From Paracidovorax anthurii (GTDB taxonomy: Bacteria > Pseudomonadota > Gammaproteobacteria > Burkholderiales > Burkholderiaceae_C): a DNA stretch of 64,000 nt. Below, in pieces: positions 41,657 to 48,866 of this stretch. The first letter of the stretch is position 1. Each line of letters opens with the position of its first letter. Location: the NCBI RefSeq assembly GCF_003269065.1, contig NZ_QLTA01000003.1, forward strand, positions 1 through 64,000. Direction: 5' to 3'. The notes beneath the pieces were generated by a model. The model saw only the letters and a program-made list of their open reading frames with translations, did no database searches and was not told where the DNA came from. The translations under genes were made by a program, and so were the position numbers.

Positions 41657-42574
41657 TCACCCCGGCAGGAAGCCTTCCACCGACAGATAGCGCTCGCCCG
41701 TGTCGTAGTTGAAACCCAGCACCTTCGCGCCCTGCGGCAGCTCGGGCAGCTTCTGCGCGATGGCCGCGAGCGTGGCGCCCGAGGAGATGCCCACGAGCAG
41801 GCCTTCCTCGCGCGCAGCGCGGCGGGCGTATTCGCGCGCCGGCTCGGCATCGACCTGGATCACGCCGTCCAGCAGGCTGGTGTCGAGGTTCTTGGGCACG
41901 AAGCCCGCGCCGATGCCCTGGATGGGGTGGGGCGCCGGCTGGCCGCCGGAGATCACGGGCGAGGCCACGGGCTCCACGGCGAACACCTTGAGCTGCGGGA
42001 ACTTTGCCTTCAGCACGCGCGACACGCCCGTGAGGTGGCCGCCCGTGCCCACGCCCGTGATCAGCGCGTCGAAGCCCTCGGGGAAATCGGCCAGGATCTC
42101 CTGCGCCGTGGTGTGCACGTGCACTTCGATGTTGGCGGGGTTCTCGAACTGCTGCGGAATCCAGGCGCCGGGCGTCTGCGCCGCCAGCTCCTGCGCGCGG
42201 GCGATGGCGCCCTTCATGCCCTTCTCGCGCGGGGTGAGGTCGAACTGCGCGCCGTAGGCCAGCATGAGGCGGCGGCGCTCGATGCTCATGCTGTCGGGCA
42301 TCACGAGGATGAGCTTGTAGCCCTTCACGGCGGCCACCAGGGCGAGGCCGATGCCGGTGTTGCCCGAGGTGGGCTCGATGATGGTGCCGCCGGGCTGCAG
42401 CGCGCCGGAGCGCTCGGCGTCCTCGACCATGGAGAGCGCGATGCGGTCCTTGATGGAGCCGCCCGGGTTGCTGCGCTCGGACTTGACCCAGACATTCGCC
42501 CCCGCGCCGAAGAGGCGGTTGATGCGCACGTGCGGCGTGTTGCCGATGGATTGCAGGATGTTGTCGAACTTCAT
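41657..42574 (-). CDS. cysK: Cysteine synthase A (O-acetylserine sulfhydrylase)
   Basis: A 305-residue PLP enzyme making cysteine from O-acetylserine and sulfide. The lysine that binds PLP lies in [12 protein letters not shown], the substrate loop TSGNTG follows, and the phosphate-binding glycine loop [10 protein letters not shown] and the C-terminal VGISSGA are present. CysK rather than CysM is suggested by the loop [12 protein letters not shown] and the length. The ATG at 42574 starts the conserved [14 protein letters not shown]. It is downstream of rtcA but separated by 127 bp. Confidence 0.94.
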   Translation of the reverse strand: MKFDNILQSIGNTPHVRINRLFGAGANVWVKSERSNPGGSIKDRIALSMVEDAERSGALQPGGTIIEPTSGNTGIGLALVAAVKGYKLILVMPDSMSIERRRLMLAYGAQFDLTPREKGMKGAIARAQELAAQTPGAWIPQQFENPANIEVHVHTTAQEILADFPEGFDALITGVGTGGHLTGVSRVLKAKFPQLKVFAVEPVASPVISGGQPAPHPIQGIGAGFVPKNLDTSLLDGVIQVDAEPAREYARRAAREEGLLVGISSGATLAAIAQKLPELPQGAKVLGFNYDTGERYLSVEGFLPG

Positions 42575-42701
42575 GGCGTCTCCACAGTGGAAAAAGGTTC
42601 CTTCAGGAACGGAAGCGGGGCATTTTGGACCACTCCAACGACACCGTCGGCATATGGTTATGTCGATCGGCGGGGCAACCCCCGGTGGCCCGGCGCCGGC
42701 T

Positions 42702-43814
42702 TCAGGCGCCGCTGGCGGCATCCACCGGATCGATGTCGATGCGCGCCGCGCCCGCCTGCTGCGTGATCGCGATGCGCACCGGCAGGCCCCGCGGAATCAG
42801 CTCGGCGTGCGTGCGCGTGTGCGGCGTGATCTCCGTGGCGGTGTAGGCGGCGCGGCGCCCGCTGCGCCACACGGCCAGCGCGAGCGGCAGCATCCACTGG
42901 TCGGCCAGGTGCGGCCCCACCGCGCCGCTGCCGCGCTGGAAGGCCCGGACCTCTTCGGCCAGGGTGCGCGCCACCTGCTCGGCGGGGATGCCGCGCGCGC
43001 CCAGCGCGCAGAACACCTCGGTCACCTCGCCGTGGTCCAGCATGGCCAGCAGGGCGTTGCCCGGCCCCTCGTTCTGCCGCGCGGGCGCGGTGCGCAGCAC
43101 GTCCTGCCGGCCGGCGTCCCAGCCCAGGTGGCGCCGCAGGGCCTCCAGCTCGCGCTGTGCGACGCTGCGCGCCAGCCCGGGGACCACGGCCTCGGCCCAG
43201 GCCTGCCGGCAGGGGCCGCGCTCCAGCAGGTCGAAGGGCGCGAGCCCGGCGGCGGCGGGCCCGATGGTGGCCTGCACCTCGCCGCCGCCCGCGGGGTGGA
43301 AGCCCCGCCGCCGCAGCGCCAGCTCCAGCCCCGCGCCCAGGCGCCGCACCAGCGGCGCGAAGGCCAGTGCGAGGAAGTCGAAGGGCGGCGCCATCGGGTT
43401 GTGCGTGCCGCCCGTGAGCTGCACGCGGCTGGGCGCCTGCGCCAGCATCAGCGCGGGCAGCACGGTCTGCAGCACCAGCATGCAACTGCCCGCGCCCGAG
43501 ATCGGGAAGCGGTATTCGCCCGGCCGCACGGCGCCGGGCGTGAAGCGCAGCGCCTGCGATCCCGGCTCGGCGCCCTCGGCCTGCCCGCCGCAGACGTCCA
43601 CGGCCGCGTGCACGCACGCGAGGTGCTGGCGCATGAGCCCGGGCTTGGGCCGCCCGGCGCGGATGCGGTCGATCCGCAGGGGGCGGCCCGTCACCATGGC
43701 CAGCGCGAGGCCGGTGCGCAGGATCTGGCCGCCGCCCTCGCCGTGCGAGCCGTCGAGGACGAGGGGAGGTGAGAGAGGGGTCGGAGAAAGCACGGTCAGT
43801 AAAGGTCGATCCAT
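42702..43814 (-). CDS. rtcA: RNA 3'-terminal phosphate cyclase
   Basis: A 370-residue RtcA, which converts RNA 3'-phosphates to 2',3'-cyclic phosphates using ATP. The family start [29 protein letters not shown] and [17 protein letters not shown] are intact, the insert domain lies in the middle, and a His-rich segment [19 protein letters not shown] near the C-terminus holds the probable nucleophilic His. The ATG at 43814 is the start nearest the conserved N-terminus. Last gene of the RNA-repair operon, after RlaP, RtcB, a Cys-rich protein and slipin. Confidence 0.93.
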   Translation of the reverse strand: MDRPLLTVLSPTPLSPPLVLDGSHGEGGGQILRTGLALAMVTGRPLRIDRIRAGRPKPGLMRQHLACVHAAVDVCGGQAEGAEPGSQALRFTPGAVRPGEYRFPISGAGSCMLVLQTVLPALMLAQAPSRVQLTGGTHNPMAPPFDFLALAFAPLVRRLGAGLELALRRRGFHPAGGGEVQATIGPAAAGLAPFDLLERGPCRQAWAEAVVPGLARSVAQRELEALRRHLGWDAGRQDVLRTAPARQNEGPGNALLAMLDHGEVTEVFCALGARGIPAEQVARTLAEEVRAFQRGSGAVGPHLADQWMLPLALAVWRSGRRAAYTATEITPHTRTHAELIPRGLPVRIAITQQAGAARIDIDPVDAASGA

Positions 43815-43878
43815 GAAAAACGGTTCGCCGCGCGGCGTGAACGGCAGGCGCCGGCCGCGCGGCAGCGGATGGGCATCG

Positions 43879-44715
43879 TCAGCCCCCCGCGCCGTCCGCG
43901 AACCGCAGCACCGTGTCGTGCAGCAGCGCATCCAGCGCGCCGTGCCCGGGTGCGGGCAGCGCCTGCACGGGCTCGGCCGCGTTGCGGGCCAGCTCGGCCT
44001 CGATGAAGGCATGGATGCCGGGCCAGCGCGGGCTGGTGGCGGCTTCTCCGGCGCGCATCTTCACCTCCAGCAGGGCGTTGATCTCGGCGATCAGCGCCGC
44101 ATCGCGCGTGGCGTCCAGCGTCTGCTGCGCCAGCGCGGCGAAGCGCATGGGCGGCACGCCCGGCAGGCTGCGGACCCAGCGCGCCGCCAGCAGCGGGCGC
44201 AGCACGTAGAGGTACTTCTTGTAGCGCACCTCCTCGGCCTGCAGGTGCTCGCGGAAGTTCTTCTTCGCCATGGAGGCGTAGTGGTGCCAGACCTTGGCGT
44301 TGGAGAACACCTGCGCGGCCAGCGCGCGAAAGCGCGCCATGGTGCCGGCCTCCTCGCGGTACACGATGGGCGAGCACAGCCATTCCAGCAGCGTGGGGTT
44401 GGACTCGCGCATCAGCCCCAGCGCCTTGCGCAGGTCCCAGCCGTTGATGTCCAGGTCGCCGCTGATGGGCAGCTCGATCACGTCCCGGCCGGGCACCACG
44501 GTGAGATACCACGGCAGCCGGTGTACGTAGATGAAGCGCACGTCGTAGTCGCTGTCGGGCGAGGCGAAGCCCCAGCCGCGGCTGCCCGATTCGCAGGCGA
44601 AGAGCACGGTCACGCCGTGCGTGGCCTCGATGGCGCGCAGGTGCTGCATCACCTGCGCGCGCATGTGCGGCTCGACCGGATGGGCCGACCGCAGGAGTTC
44701 TTCGGGTTGTTGCAT
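43879..44715 (-). CDS. RlaP-type RNA-repair nucleotidyltransferase
   Basis: A 278-residue protein of the polymerase-beta-like nucleotidyltransferase fold found with RNA ligases (RlaP/YcgL-like, COG3541). The active site is CESGSRGWGFASPDSDYDVRFIYV, with the GS motif and the two metal-binding aspartates, followed by the helical domain EWLCSPIVYREE and KNFREHLQAEEVRYKKYLYVLRPLLAARW. It probably adds or repairs nucleotides at broken RNA ends before ligation. It lies between rtcB and rtcA in one operon; the 80-bp gap to rtcB holds an R1 repeat. Confidence 0.88.
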   Translation of the reverse strand: MQQPEELLRSAHPVEPHMRAQVMQHLRAIEATHGVTVLFACESGSRGWGFASPDSDYDVRFIYVHRLPWYLTVVPGRDVIELPISGDLDINGWDLRKALGLMRESNPTLLEWLCSPIVYREEAGTMARFRALAAQVFSNAKVWHHYASMAKKNFREHLQAEEVRYKKYLYVLRPLLAARWVRSLPGVPPMRFAALAQQTLDATRDAALIAEINALLEVKMRAGEAATSPRWPGIHAFIEAELARNAAEPVQALPAPGHGALDALLHDTVLRFADGAGG

Positions 44716-44721
44716 ATGAAA

Positions 44722-44774
44722 ACCGCCTTATGTCGGCGTTCCTTCTATCGTGTTTGCTATGAAAATCGAAGCAA
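44722..44774 (-). repeat. AT-rich dispersed repeat R1, copy inside the RNA-repair operon
   Basis: On the minus strand it reads TTGCTTCGATTTTCATAGC, then AAACACGATAGAAGG, then AACGCCGACATAAGGCGG. It fills most of the gap between rtcB and the nucleotidyltransferase gene. Confidence 0.75.
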
Positions 44775-44795
44775 TTCGGTGGAATGCGGAGGGGA

Positions 44796-46043
44796 TCAGC
44801 CCTTCACGCACACCACCTGCTTGAGCGTGTGCACCACTTCCACCAGGTCCGTCTGCGCCTCCATCACGGCATCGATGTCCTTGTAGGCCATCGGGATCTC
44901 GTCGATCACGTCGGCGTCCTTGCGGCATTCCACGCCTTCGGTGGCGGCGATCTGGTCGGCCACGGTGTAGAGCTTCCGGGCCTTGGTGCGACTCATCCTG
45001 CGGCCCGCGCCGTGGCTGCAGCTCATGAAGCTCTCGGGGTTGCCCTTGCCGCGCACGATGTAGCTCTTGGCGCCCATGCTGCCGGGGATGATGCCCAGCT
45101 CGCCGGCCCGGGCGCTCACCGCGCCCTTGCGGGTCACGAGCACGTCCTCGCCGAAGTGCGTCTCGCGCTGCACGTAGTTGTGGTGGCAGTTCACCGCCTC
45201 CACGTGCGCCTCGAAGGGCTTGCCGATCACCTGGCGCGCGGCCGCCACCACGCGCTGCATCATCACCTCGCGGTTGGCGCGCGCGAACTTCTGCGCCCAG
45301 CCCACGGCGCGCACGTAGTCGCCGAAATAGCGGGCGCCCTCCTCGAAGTAGGCCAGGTCCTTGTCGGGCAGGTTGCGCTGGTGCAGCTCGGCGTCCTTCC
45401 GGGCCAGCTCGATGAAGTGCGTGCCGATCGCGTTGCCCACGCCGCGCGAGCCGGAGTGCAGCATGAACCACACGGCGCCCGCCTCGTCCAGGCACACCTC
45501 GATGAAGTGGTTGCCGGTGCCCAGCGTGCCCAGGTGCTTGTGGTGGTTGGTCCGGGCCAGGTGCGGGTAGTCCTCGCAGATCCGGTCGAACTCGTCCTTC
45601 AGCCCGGCCCAGGCGCGGTCGGTTTCGTCGGGCGGGGTCTCCCACGCGCCCTTGTCGCGGCCCATGCGCCGCGGGTTGCTGCCGTGCGGCACGGCCTTCT
45701 CGATGGCCGAGCGCAGCGGCCCCAGGTTGTCGGGCAGATCGTTCGCGTGCAGCGTGGTCTTGCAGGCCATCATGCCGCAGCCGATGTCCACGCCCACCGC
45801 GGCCGGGATGATGGCCTTGAAGGTCGGGATCACCGAGCCCACGGTGGCGCCGATGCCGTAGTGCACGTCGGGCATGGCCGCGACGTGCCGGAAGACGATG
45901 GGCAGGCGCGCGGCGTTCTCCAGTTGCTGGCGCGCCTCGTCCTCGACGGGCACGCCTTGCGTCCACATCTTCACGGGCACGCCGTCCTCGACGGGGTGGA
46001 GCTGGTAGGAGGCGGTGGAAGGGGGGGTCTTGTGGTCGTTCAT
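44796..46043 (-). CDS. rtcB: RNA-splicing ligase RtcB
   Basis: A 415-residue GTP/Mn-dependent ligase joining 2',3'-cyclic phosphate (or 3'-phosphate) and 5'-OH RNA ends. Metal ligands are in DIGCGMMACK (Asp86, Cys89), GTGNHFIEV and the NCHHNYV block; the guanylylated His344 lies in SCSHGAGRRMSRTKA. The length equals the RtcB form of the E. coli rtcBA operon. It is the core enzyme of the operon, and the absence of archease nearby is normal for bacteria. Confidence 0.96.
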   Translation of the reverse strand: MNDHKTPPSTASYQLHPVEDGVPVKMWTQGVPVEDEARQQLENAARLPIVFRHVAAMPDVHYGIGATVGSVIPTFKAIIPAAVGVDIGCGMMACKTTLHANDLPDNLGPLRSAIEKAVPHGSNPRRMGRDKGAWETPPDETDRAWAGLKDEFDRICEDYPHLARTNHHKHLGTLGTGNHFIEVCLDEAGAVWFMLHSGSRGVGNAIGTHFIELARKDAELHQRNLPDKDLAYFEEGARYFGDYVRAVGWAQKFARANREVMMQRVVAAARQVIGKPFEAHVEAVNCHHNYVQRETHFGEDVLVTRKGAVSARAGELGIIPGSMGAKSYIVRGKGNPESFMSCSHGAGRRMSRTKARKLYTVADQIAATEGVECRKDADVIDEIPMAYKDIDAVMEAQTDLVEVVHTLKQVVCVKG

Positions 46044-46099
46044 GGTTCAGGAATTCTTGAGGGGTTGCGGGGTGGGCGCCATGCCGGTGCGGGACCGGC

Positions 46100-46951
46100 T
46101 CATCGCGCCATCGTGTCGAATACGGCGCCGATGCGCTCGTTCAGCGTGGAGCGGCAGTCGCATTCCTGCGTGCCGGGCGGCAGCCAGCCGCCGGTGGGGC
46201 AGCGGTCCATCATCTGCAGCAGCCTGGCGGTGAACCGGTCCCGGTGCGTGGGCGCGGTCAGCCAGTGTTCCACCGCCTCGCGGTAGCGGGGACGGTCCTT
46301 CGAGAACGGGCCGCCCACCTGGTGGCCGTTCAGCACGAAGCCCCAGTACGAGGCGTCCACGTAGTGCAGGGCCGACGAGTTGCTCTCGCACGCGAGCCAG
46401 TGCTCCAGCAGCGGCGCGAGGTCCACGCCGGCGTGGTCCCACATCAGCAGGACCGTGAAGGCGTCTTCTTTCCGGAAGACGCCCTGGTCCGGCTCGGCCC
46501 ACTGCTCCAGCCCCAGCGCGAAATGCGCGAGCGCGACGTCCTGTAGCGCCTGGCGCTCGCGGCCGTTGAAGGCGCCGGGCTCACAGCGGCCCACGCGGTC
46601 GAGGGATAGCTCGGTCGAATGGTGCAGCTGCGCGCCCTGCGCCAGCAGTTCCAGCAGCCGGGGCAGCAGGTACTTGATCTCGTCCGCGGGCTGCACGGTG
46701 CTCTTCACGCTGTCGTTGTACTGGTAGAAGTGCCGCGCGGTGAGCGTGCGCAGGGGCAGCCGGCGCATCTCTCGCTCCAGGGCCGCATCCATGCAGCAGG
46801 CGGTGCACACGTCCAGCAGCCCCGCGGGCGCGCGGCAGGCACCGAACACGTGGTAGGCGGCCTCGATGGACGCGTCCAGCGCGGCCTGGAGGACCGGCAG
46901 CGATGGTGCGCGCGCGGCTTCGGGCGTGGTCGTTATCGTTGTTGTCTTCAT
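46100..46951 (-). CDS. Unrecognised Cys-rich protein of the RNA-repair operon
   Basis: A 283-residue soluble protein with a strong ribosome-binding site (AGGAGG, 9 bases before the ATG at 46951). I do not recognise a family. Features include a Thr-rich N-terminus, the Cys cluster DVCTACCMD, an Asp/Trp-rich region VLLMWDHAGVDLAPLLEHWLACES, ASYWGFVLNGHQVGG, and a C-terminal CPTGGWLPPGTQECDCRS that could bind zinc with the first cluster. It sits between slipin and rtcB with 50-56 bp gaps, so it is surely co-expressed with RNA repair. A role in sensing, tethering or processing RNA is possible but unproven. Confidence 0.75.
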   Translation of the reverse strand: MKTTTITTTPEAARAPSLPVLQAALDASIEAAYHVFGACRAPAGLLDVCTACCMDAALEREMRRLPLRTLTARHFYQYNDSVKSTVQPADEIKYLLPRLLELLAQGAQLHHSTELSLDRVGRCEPGAFNGRERQALQDVALAHFALGLEQWAEPDQGVFRKEDAFTVLLMWDHAGVDLAPLLEHWLACESNSSALHYVDASYWGFVLNGHQVGGPFSKDRPRYREAVEHWLTAPTHRDRFTARLLQMMDRCPTGGWLPPGTQECDCRSTLNERIGAVFDTMAR

Positions 46952-47001
46952 GGTCGTATTCCTCCTGGGCGCCAGGCCGCGGGGCGGCCTGGCGCGGTCC
47001 G

Positions 47002-48135
47002 TCAGCGCATTTTCACGAGCCCGTTCAGCACCTGGTCCAGGCCGCCGAAGACCGAGATCTTGTCGATGCGTTCGGCCACGCGCTCCAGGGTTTCCAGCTC
47101 TTTCATGCGCAGGGCCACGGAGTTGTCCTCCATGACCTTCGCGGTGTTGAGCAGCGAGCGGGTCGCCGCCGTTTCCTCGCGGCGGCGGATCACGTTGGCC
47201 TGGGCCTGCTTTTCCGCCTGCACCACCTGGGTCAGGATGGCCTTCATGTCGCCCGGCAGCACGATGTCCTTCACGCCCGCGCTCTCCAGCCGCAGGCCGT
47301 AGGGCTGCAGCCTGGTGGCCAGGTGCGTGTTCACCACCTCGTCGATCGCCGTCTTGTCTTCCAGCAACTCGTCGAGCGTGCGGGTGCCCACGGCGGCGCG
47401 CAGGGCGAACTGCAGTTCGCGGTACAGGTGCTCGGCGGGCTTGGGCAGCTGGCGGTGGGCCAGCAGCACGTCCACGTAGCGCCAGGTGGCGCTCAGGTTG
47501 ATGCGCAGGCCGACCTTGTCGCGCGTCATGATGTCCTGGCCCGACACTTCCAGCGTCTGCAGGCGCAGGTCCACCAGTTCCGCGGCGACGTGGCGGCCGT
47601 ACTTCCAGAACGCATGCGTGCCCGCGCCCAGCAGCCGCTCGACCTTGCCGTCGATGGTGAGCAGGGCGCACATCGCGTCCGGCACCTGCACCTGCAGCAC
47701 GCCGTTCAGGCCCGCCACGGGCTTGCTGCGCAGCTGCGTCTGCACCAGCCGCGCCGCGAGGGCGGCCAGCACGTCCACGCCCTGCGCGAGGTCCACGACC
47801 TGCACGTCCACGTCCACCAGTCTTTTCCAATAAAGGCGCCGGGTGCCCGGGGGCAGGATCTCCACCAGCACGCCGTTCTCGCTGCGCAGGCCGGCCTGGG
47901 TCTCGGACAGCTCCACGCGCACGAACTCCCGTGCCACCACCTCGGGCTCGCAGGCCATCAGGTAGTCGGCCAGGCCGTGCGTGAACGCCGGCTGCTCCAG
48001 GGCGAAGGTCTCCACGCGCAGCTGGTCGGTGCCCGCGAAGAGCCAGTGCGCGCCGCTGTGCAGCACGCGCTCGAAATCGCCGTTGCGCAGCAGCAGGGCG
48101 CGTTCGTTCTTCTTGATGCGTTGGATCGTCAGCAT
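47002..48135 (-). CDS. Slipin (SPFH/band-7 protein) of the RNA-repair operon
   Basis: A 377-residue protein with AAGGAAG as ribosome-binding site. The SPFH core is at about residues 150-300, with GTHAFWKYGRHVAAELVDLRLQTLEVSGQDIMTRDKVGLRINLSATWRY and LRLESAGVKDIVLPGDMKAIL, followed by an Ala/Glu/Arg-rich coiled coil. There is also an N-terminal region of about 130 residues that looks like a degenerate SPFH repeat (HSGAHWLFAGTDQLRVETF against GAGTHAFWKYGRHVAAELVD). No clear membrane hairpin. Slipins are known neighbours of rtcB; they may scaffold repair or protect the ribosome. Confidence 0.88.
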   Translation of the reverse strand: MLTIQRIKKNERALLLRNGDFERVLHSGAHWLFAGTDQLRVETFALEQPAFTHGLADYLMACEPEVVAREFVRVELSETQAGLRSENGVLVEILPPGTRRLYWKRLVDVDVQVVDLAQGVDVLAALAARLVQTQLRSKPVAGLNGVLQVQVPDAMCALLTIDGKVERLLGAGTHAFWKYGRHVAAELVDLRLQTLEVSGQDIMTRDKVGLRINLSATWRYVDVLLAHRQLPKPAEHLYRELQFALRAAVGTRTLDELLEDKTAIDEVVNTHLATRLQPYGLRLESAGVKDIVLPGDMKAILTQVVQAEKQAQANVIRRREETAATRSLLNTAKVMEDNSVALRMKELETLERVAERIDKISVFGGLDQVLNGLVKMR

Positions 48136-48424
48136 GGTTTTCTTCCTTTTCTTCTTTCTTGCGTGTCGCCACGGGGCCTTCGGGCCCCGGATTCCAAAGG
48201 GTGCCGTTACAGCGGTGGCGGGCTGCCAGGGGGCACGGCGCGGGCGTCGCAGTGCGCCGTGCCGTCCGCCCGGGCGGGGCGGCGGCGTGGCTGGCTGCGC
48301 GCGCGGGCCGTGCCCGGGTCTGGCACGAACCGCCACCGGCTGACGGGCGAAGCGCCTGGGCGGTGGGTACCGCTGCGGCTGCTTCTCCCGCGTTCGGCGG
48401 GTGGTCTTTCGACCGTTGACGAAT
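48136..48424 (-). other. Spacer between the tRNA-like RNAs and slipin
   Basis: About 290 bp, probably transcribed as part of the operon leader. It contains a very stable inverted repeat with an UUCG-type tetraloop on the plus strand (GGGGCC-TTCG-GGCCCC, about 48172-48187), read as a CGAA loop in the operon direction, and long GC-rich tracts. No protein-coding frame could be supported. Confidence 0.5.
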
Positions 48425-48442
48425 CCCGGCGGTGAGGCCGGG
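48425..48442 (-). other. Hairpin directly after the second tRNA-like structure
   Basis: CCCGGC / GCCGGG with a 6-nt loop, extended by one T-A pair. There is no T-tract. It could be a processing signal or attenuator separating the tRNA-like RNAs from the slipin message. Confidence 0.5.
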
Positions 48443-48445
48443 AGG

Positions 48446-48516
48446 GTTTCCGGCAGGAATCGAACCTGCGCCAGGCCTTGGATGAGAAGGCTGCTCTTCC
48501 TCTGAGCTACAGAAGT
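48446..48516 (-). ncRNA. tRNA-like structure 2: full cloverleaf with CAU anticodon
   Basis: The 71 nt read on the minus strand fold as a canonical cloverleaf: TA at 8-9, D arm GCTC-AGAGGAA-GAGC, anticodon arm GCCTT-CTCATCC-AAGGC, variable loop CTGGC, T arm GCAGG-TTCGATT-CCTGC. Anticodon is CAU. Several points separate it from a real tRNA: position 37 is C instead of a purine, the two outer acceptor pairs (1-72 and 2-71) cannot form, and no CCA follows. It lies in a protein operon behind a sigma-54 promoter. It is best read as a tRNA mimic or decoy in the RNA-repair operon. Confidence 0.8.
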
Positions 48517-48569
48517 GGCGATTCCGGACTCGAACCGGACGCCCCGGAGGGCGGCTCCTTGCATCGCCA
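48516..48569 (-). ncRNA. tRNA-like structure 1: acceptor/T-arm minihelix
   Basis: Reading the minus strand, TGGCGAT pairs perfectly with ATCGCCA (7-bp acceptor stem), and directly inside the 3' strand lies a perfect T arm TCCGG-TTCGAGT-CCGGA. The D and anticodon arms are replaced by 23 nt that can form one short hairpin (GGAG-CCGCC-CTCC). This is the upper half of a tRNA, as in tmRNA or Y-RNA-type mimics. It abuts the second tRNA-like structure with no spacer. No CCA is encoded. Confidence 0.75.
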
Positions 48570-48719
48570 TGCCCGAGACACCGCGGCGGGCGGCATGCGG
48601 GGCATCGACGGCCAGGCCCCGGGAGGGGCCGGCCGGACACCCGGCACCGGAGGGGCTGGCGTTCCGCCACAACCCCGAGCCTGTGAGCGTCGCCGCTGGT
48701 CTCTGACGGATAAAGCTTC

Positions 48720-48733
48720 GCGAGATGCGTGCC
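48720..48733 (-). promoter_or_regulatory. Sigma-54 promoter of the tRNA-like/slipin/rtcBA operon
   Basis: On the minus strand CTGGCACGCATCTCGCGAAG has GG at 48733-48732 and GC at 48721-48720 with exactly 10 nt between them, the invariant -24/-12 spacing. The -24 box TGGCACG is perfect; the -12 box is TCGCG instead of TTGCA. Transcription would begin near 48708, upstream of both tRNA-like structures. This fits activation by RtcR, a sigma-54 activator encoded divergently. Confidence 0.75.
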
Positions 48734-48832
48734 AGCGTGTCGCGGAGGCTGCCGGATTTTCATAAACCATTGATTTGGAAAAGAATTCCCCGTTAGGTGC
48801 ACGAATCTGTCAACTCGCTTTGGCTGCTGGAA

Positions 48833-48848
48833 TTAGATAGCTATCTAA
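48833..48848. promoter_or_regulatory. 16-bp perfect palindrome, candidate RtcR upstream activating site
   Basis: TTAGATAGCTATCTAA lies 100 bp upstream of the sigma-54 -24 element and 18 bp before the rtcR start, in an AT-rich island. Position and symmetry suit a dimeric activator site for the operon that could also autoregulate rtcR. Binding by RtcR is inferred. Confidence 0.5.
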
Positions 48849-48866
48849 AAATATAGAAAATGGGAT

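Noticed and set aside
48446-48516. A normal tRNA-Met or tRNA-Ile gene
   Set aside because: C at position 37, two mispaired outer acceptor positions, no CCA and location inside a sigma-54 operon argue for a tRNA-like RNA.
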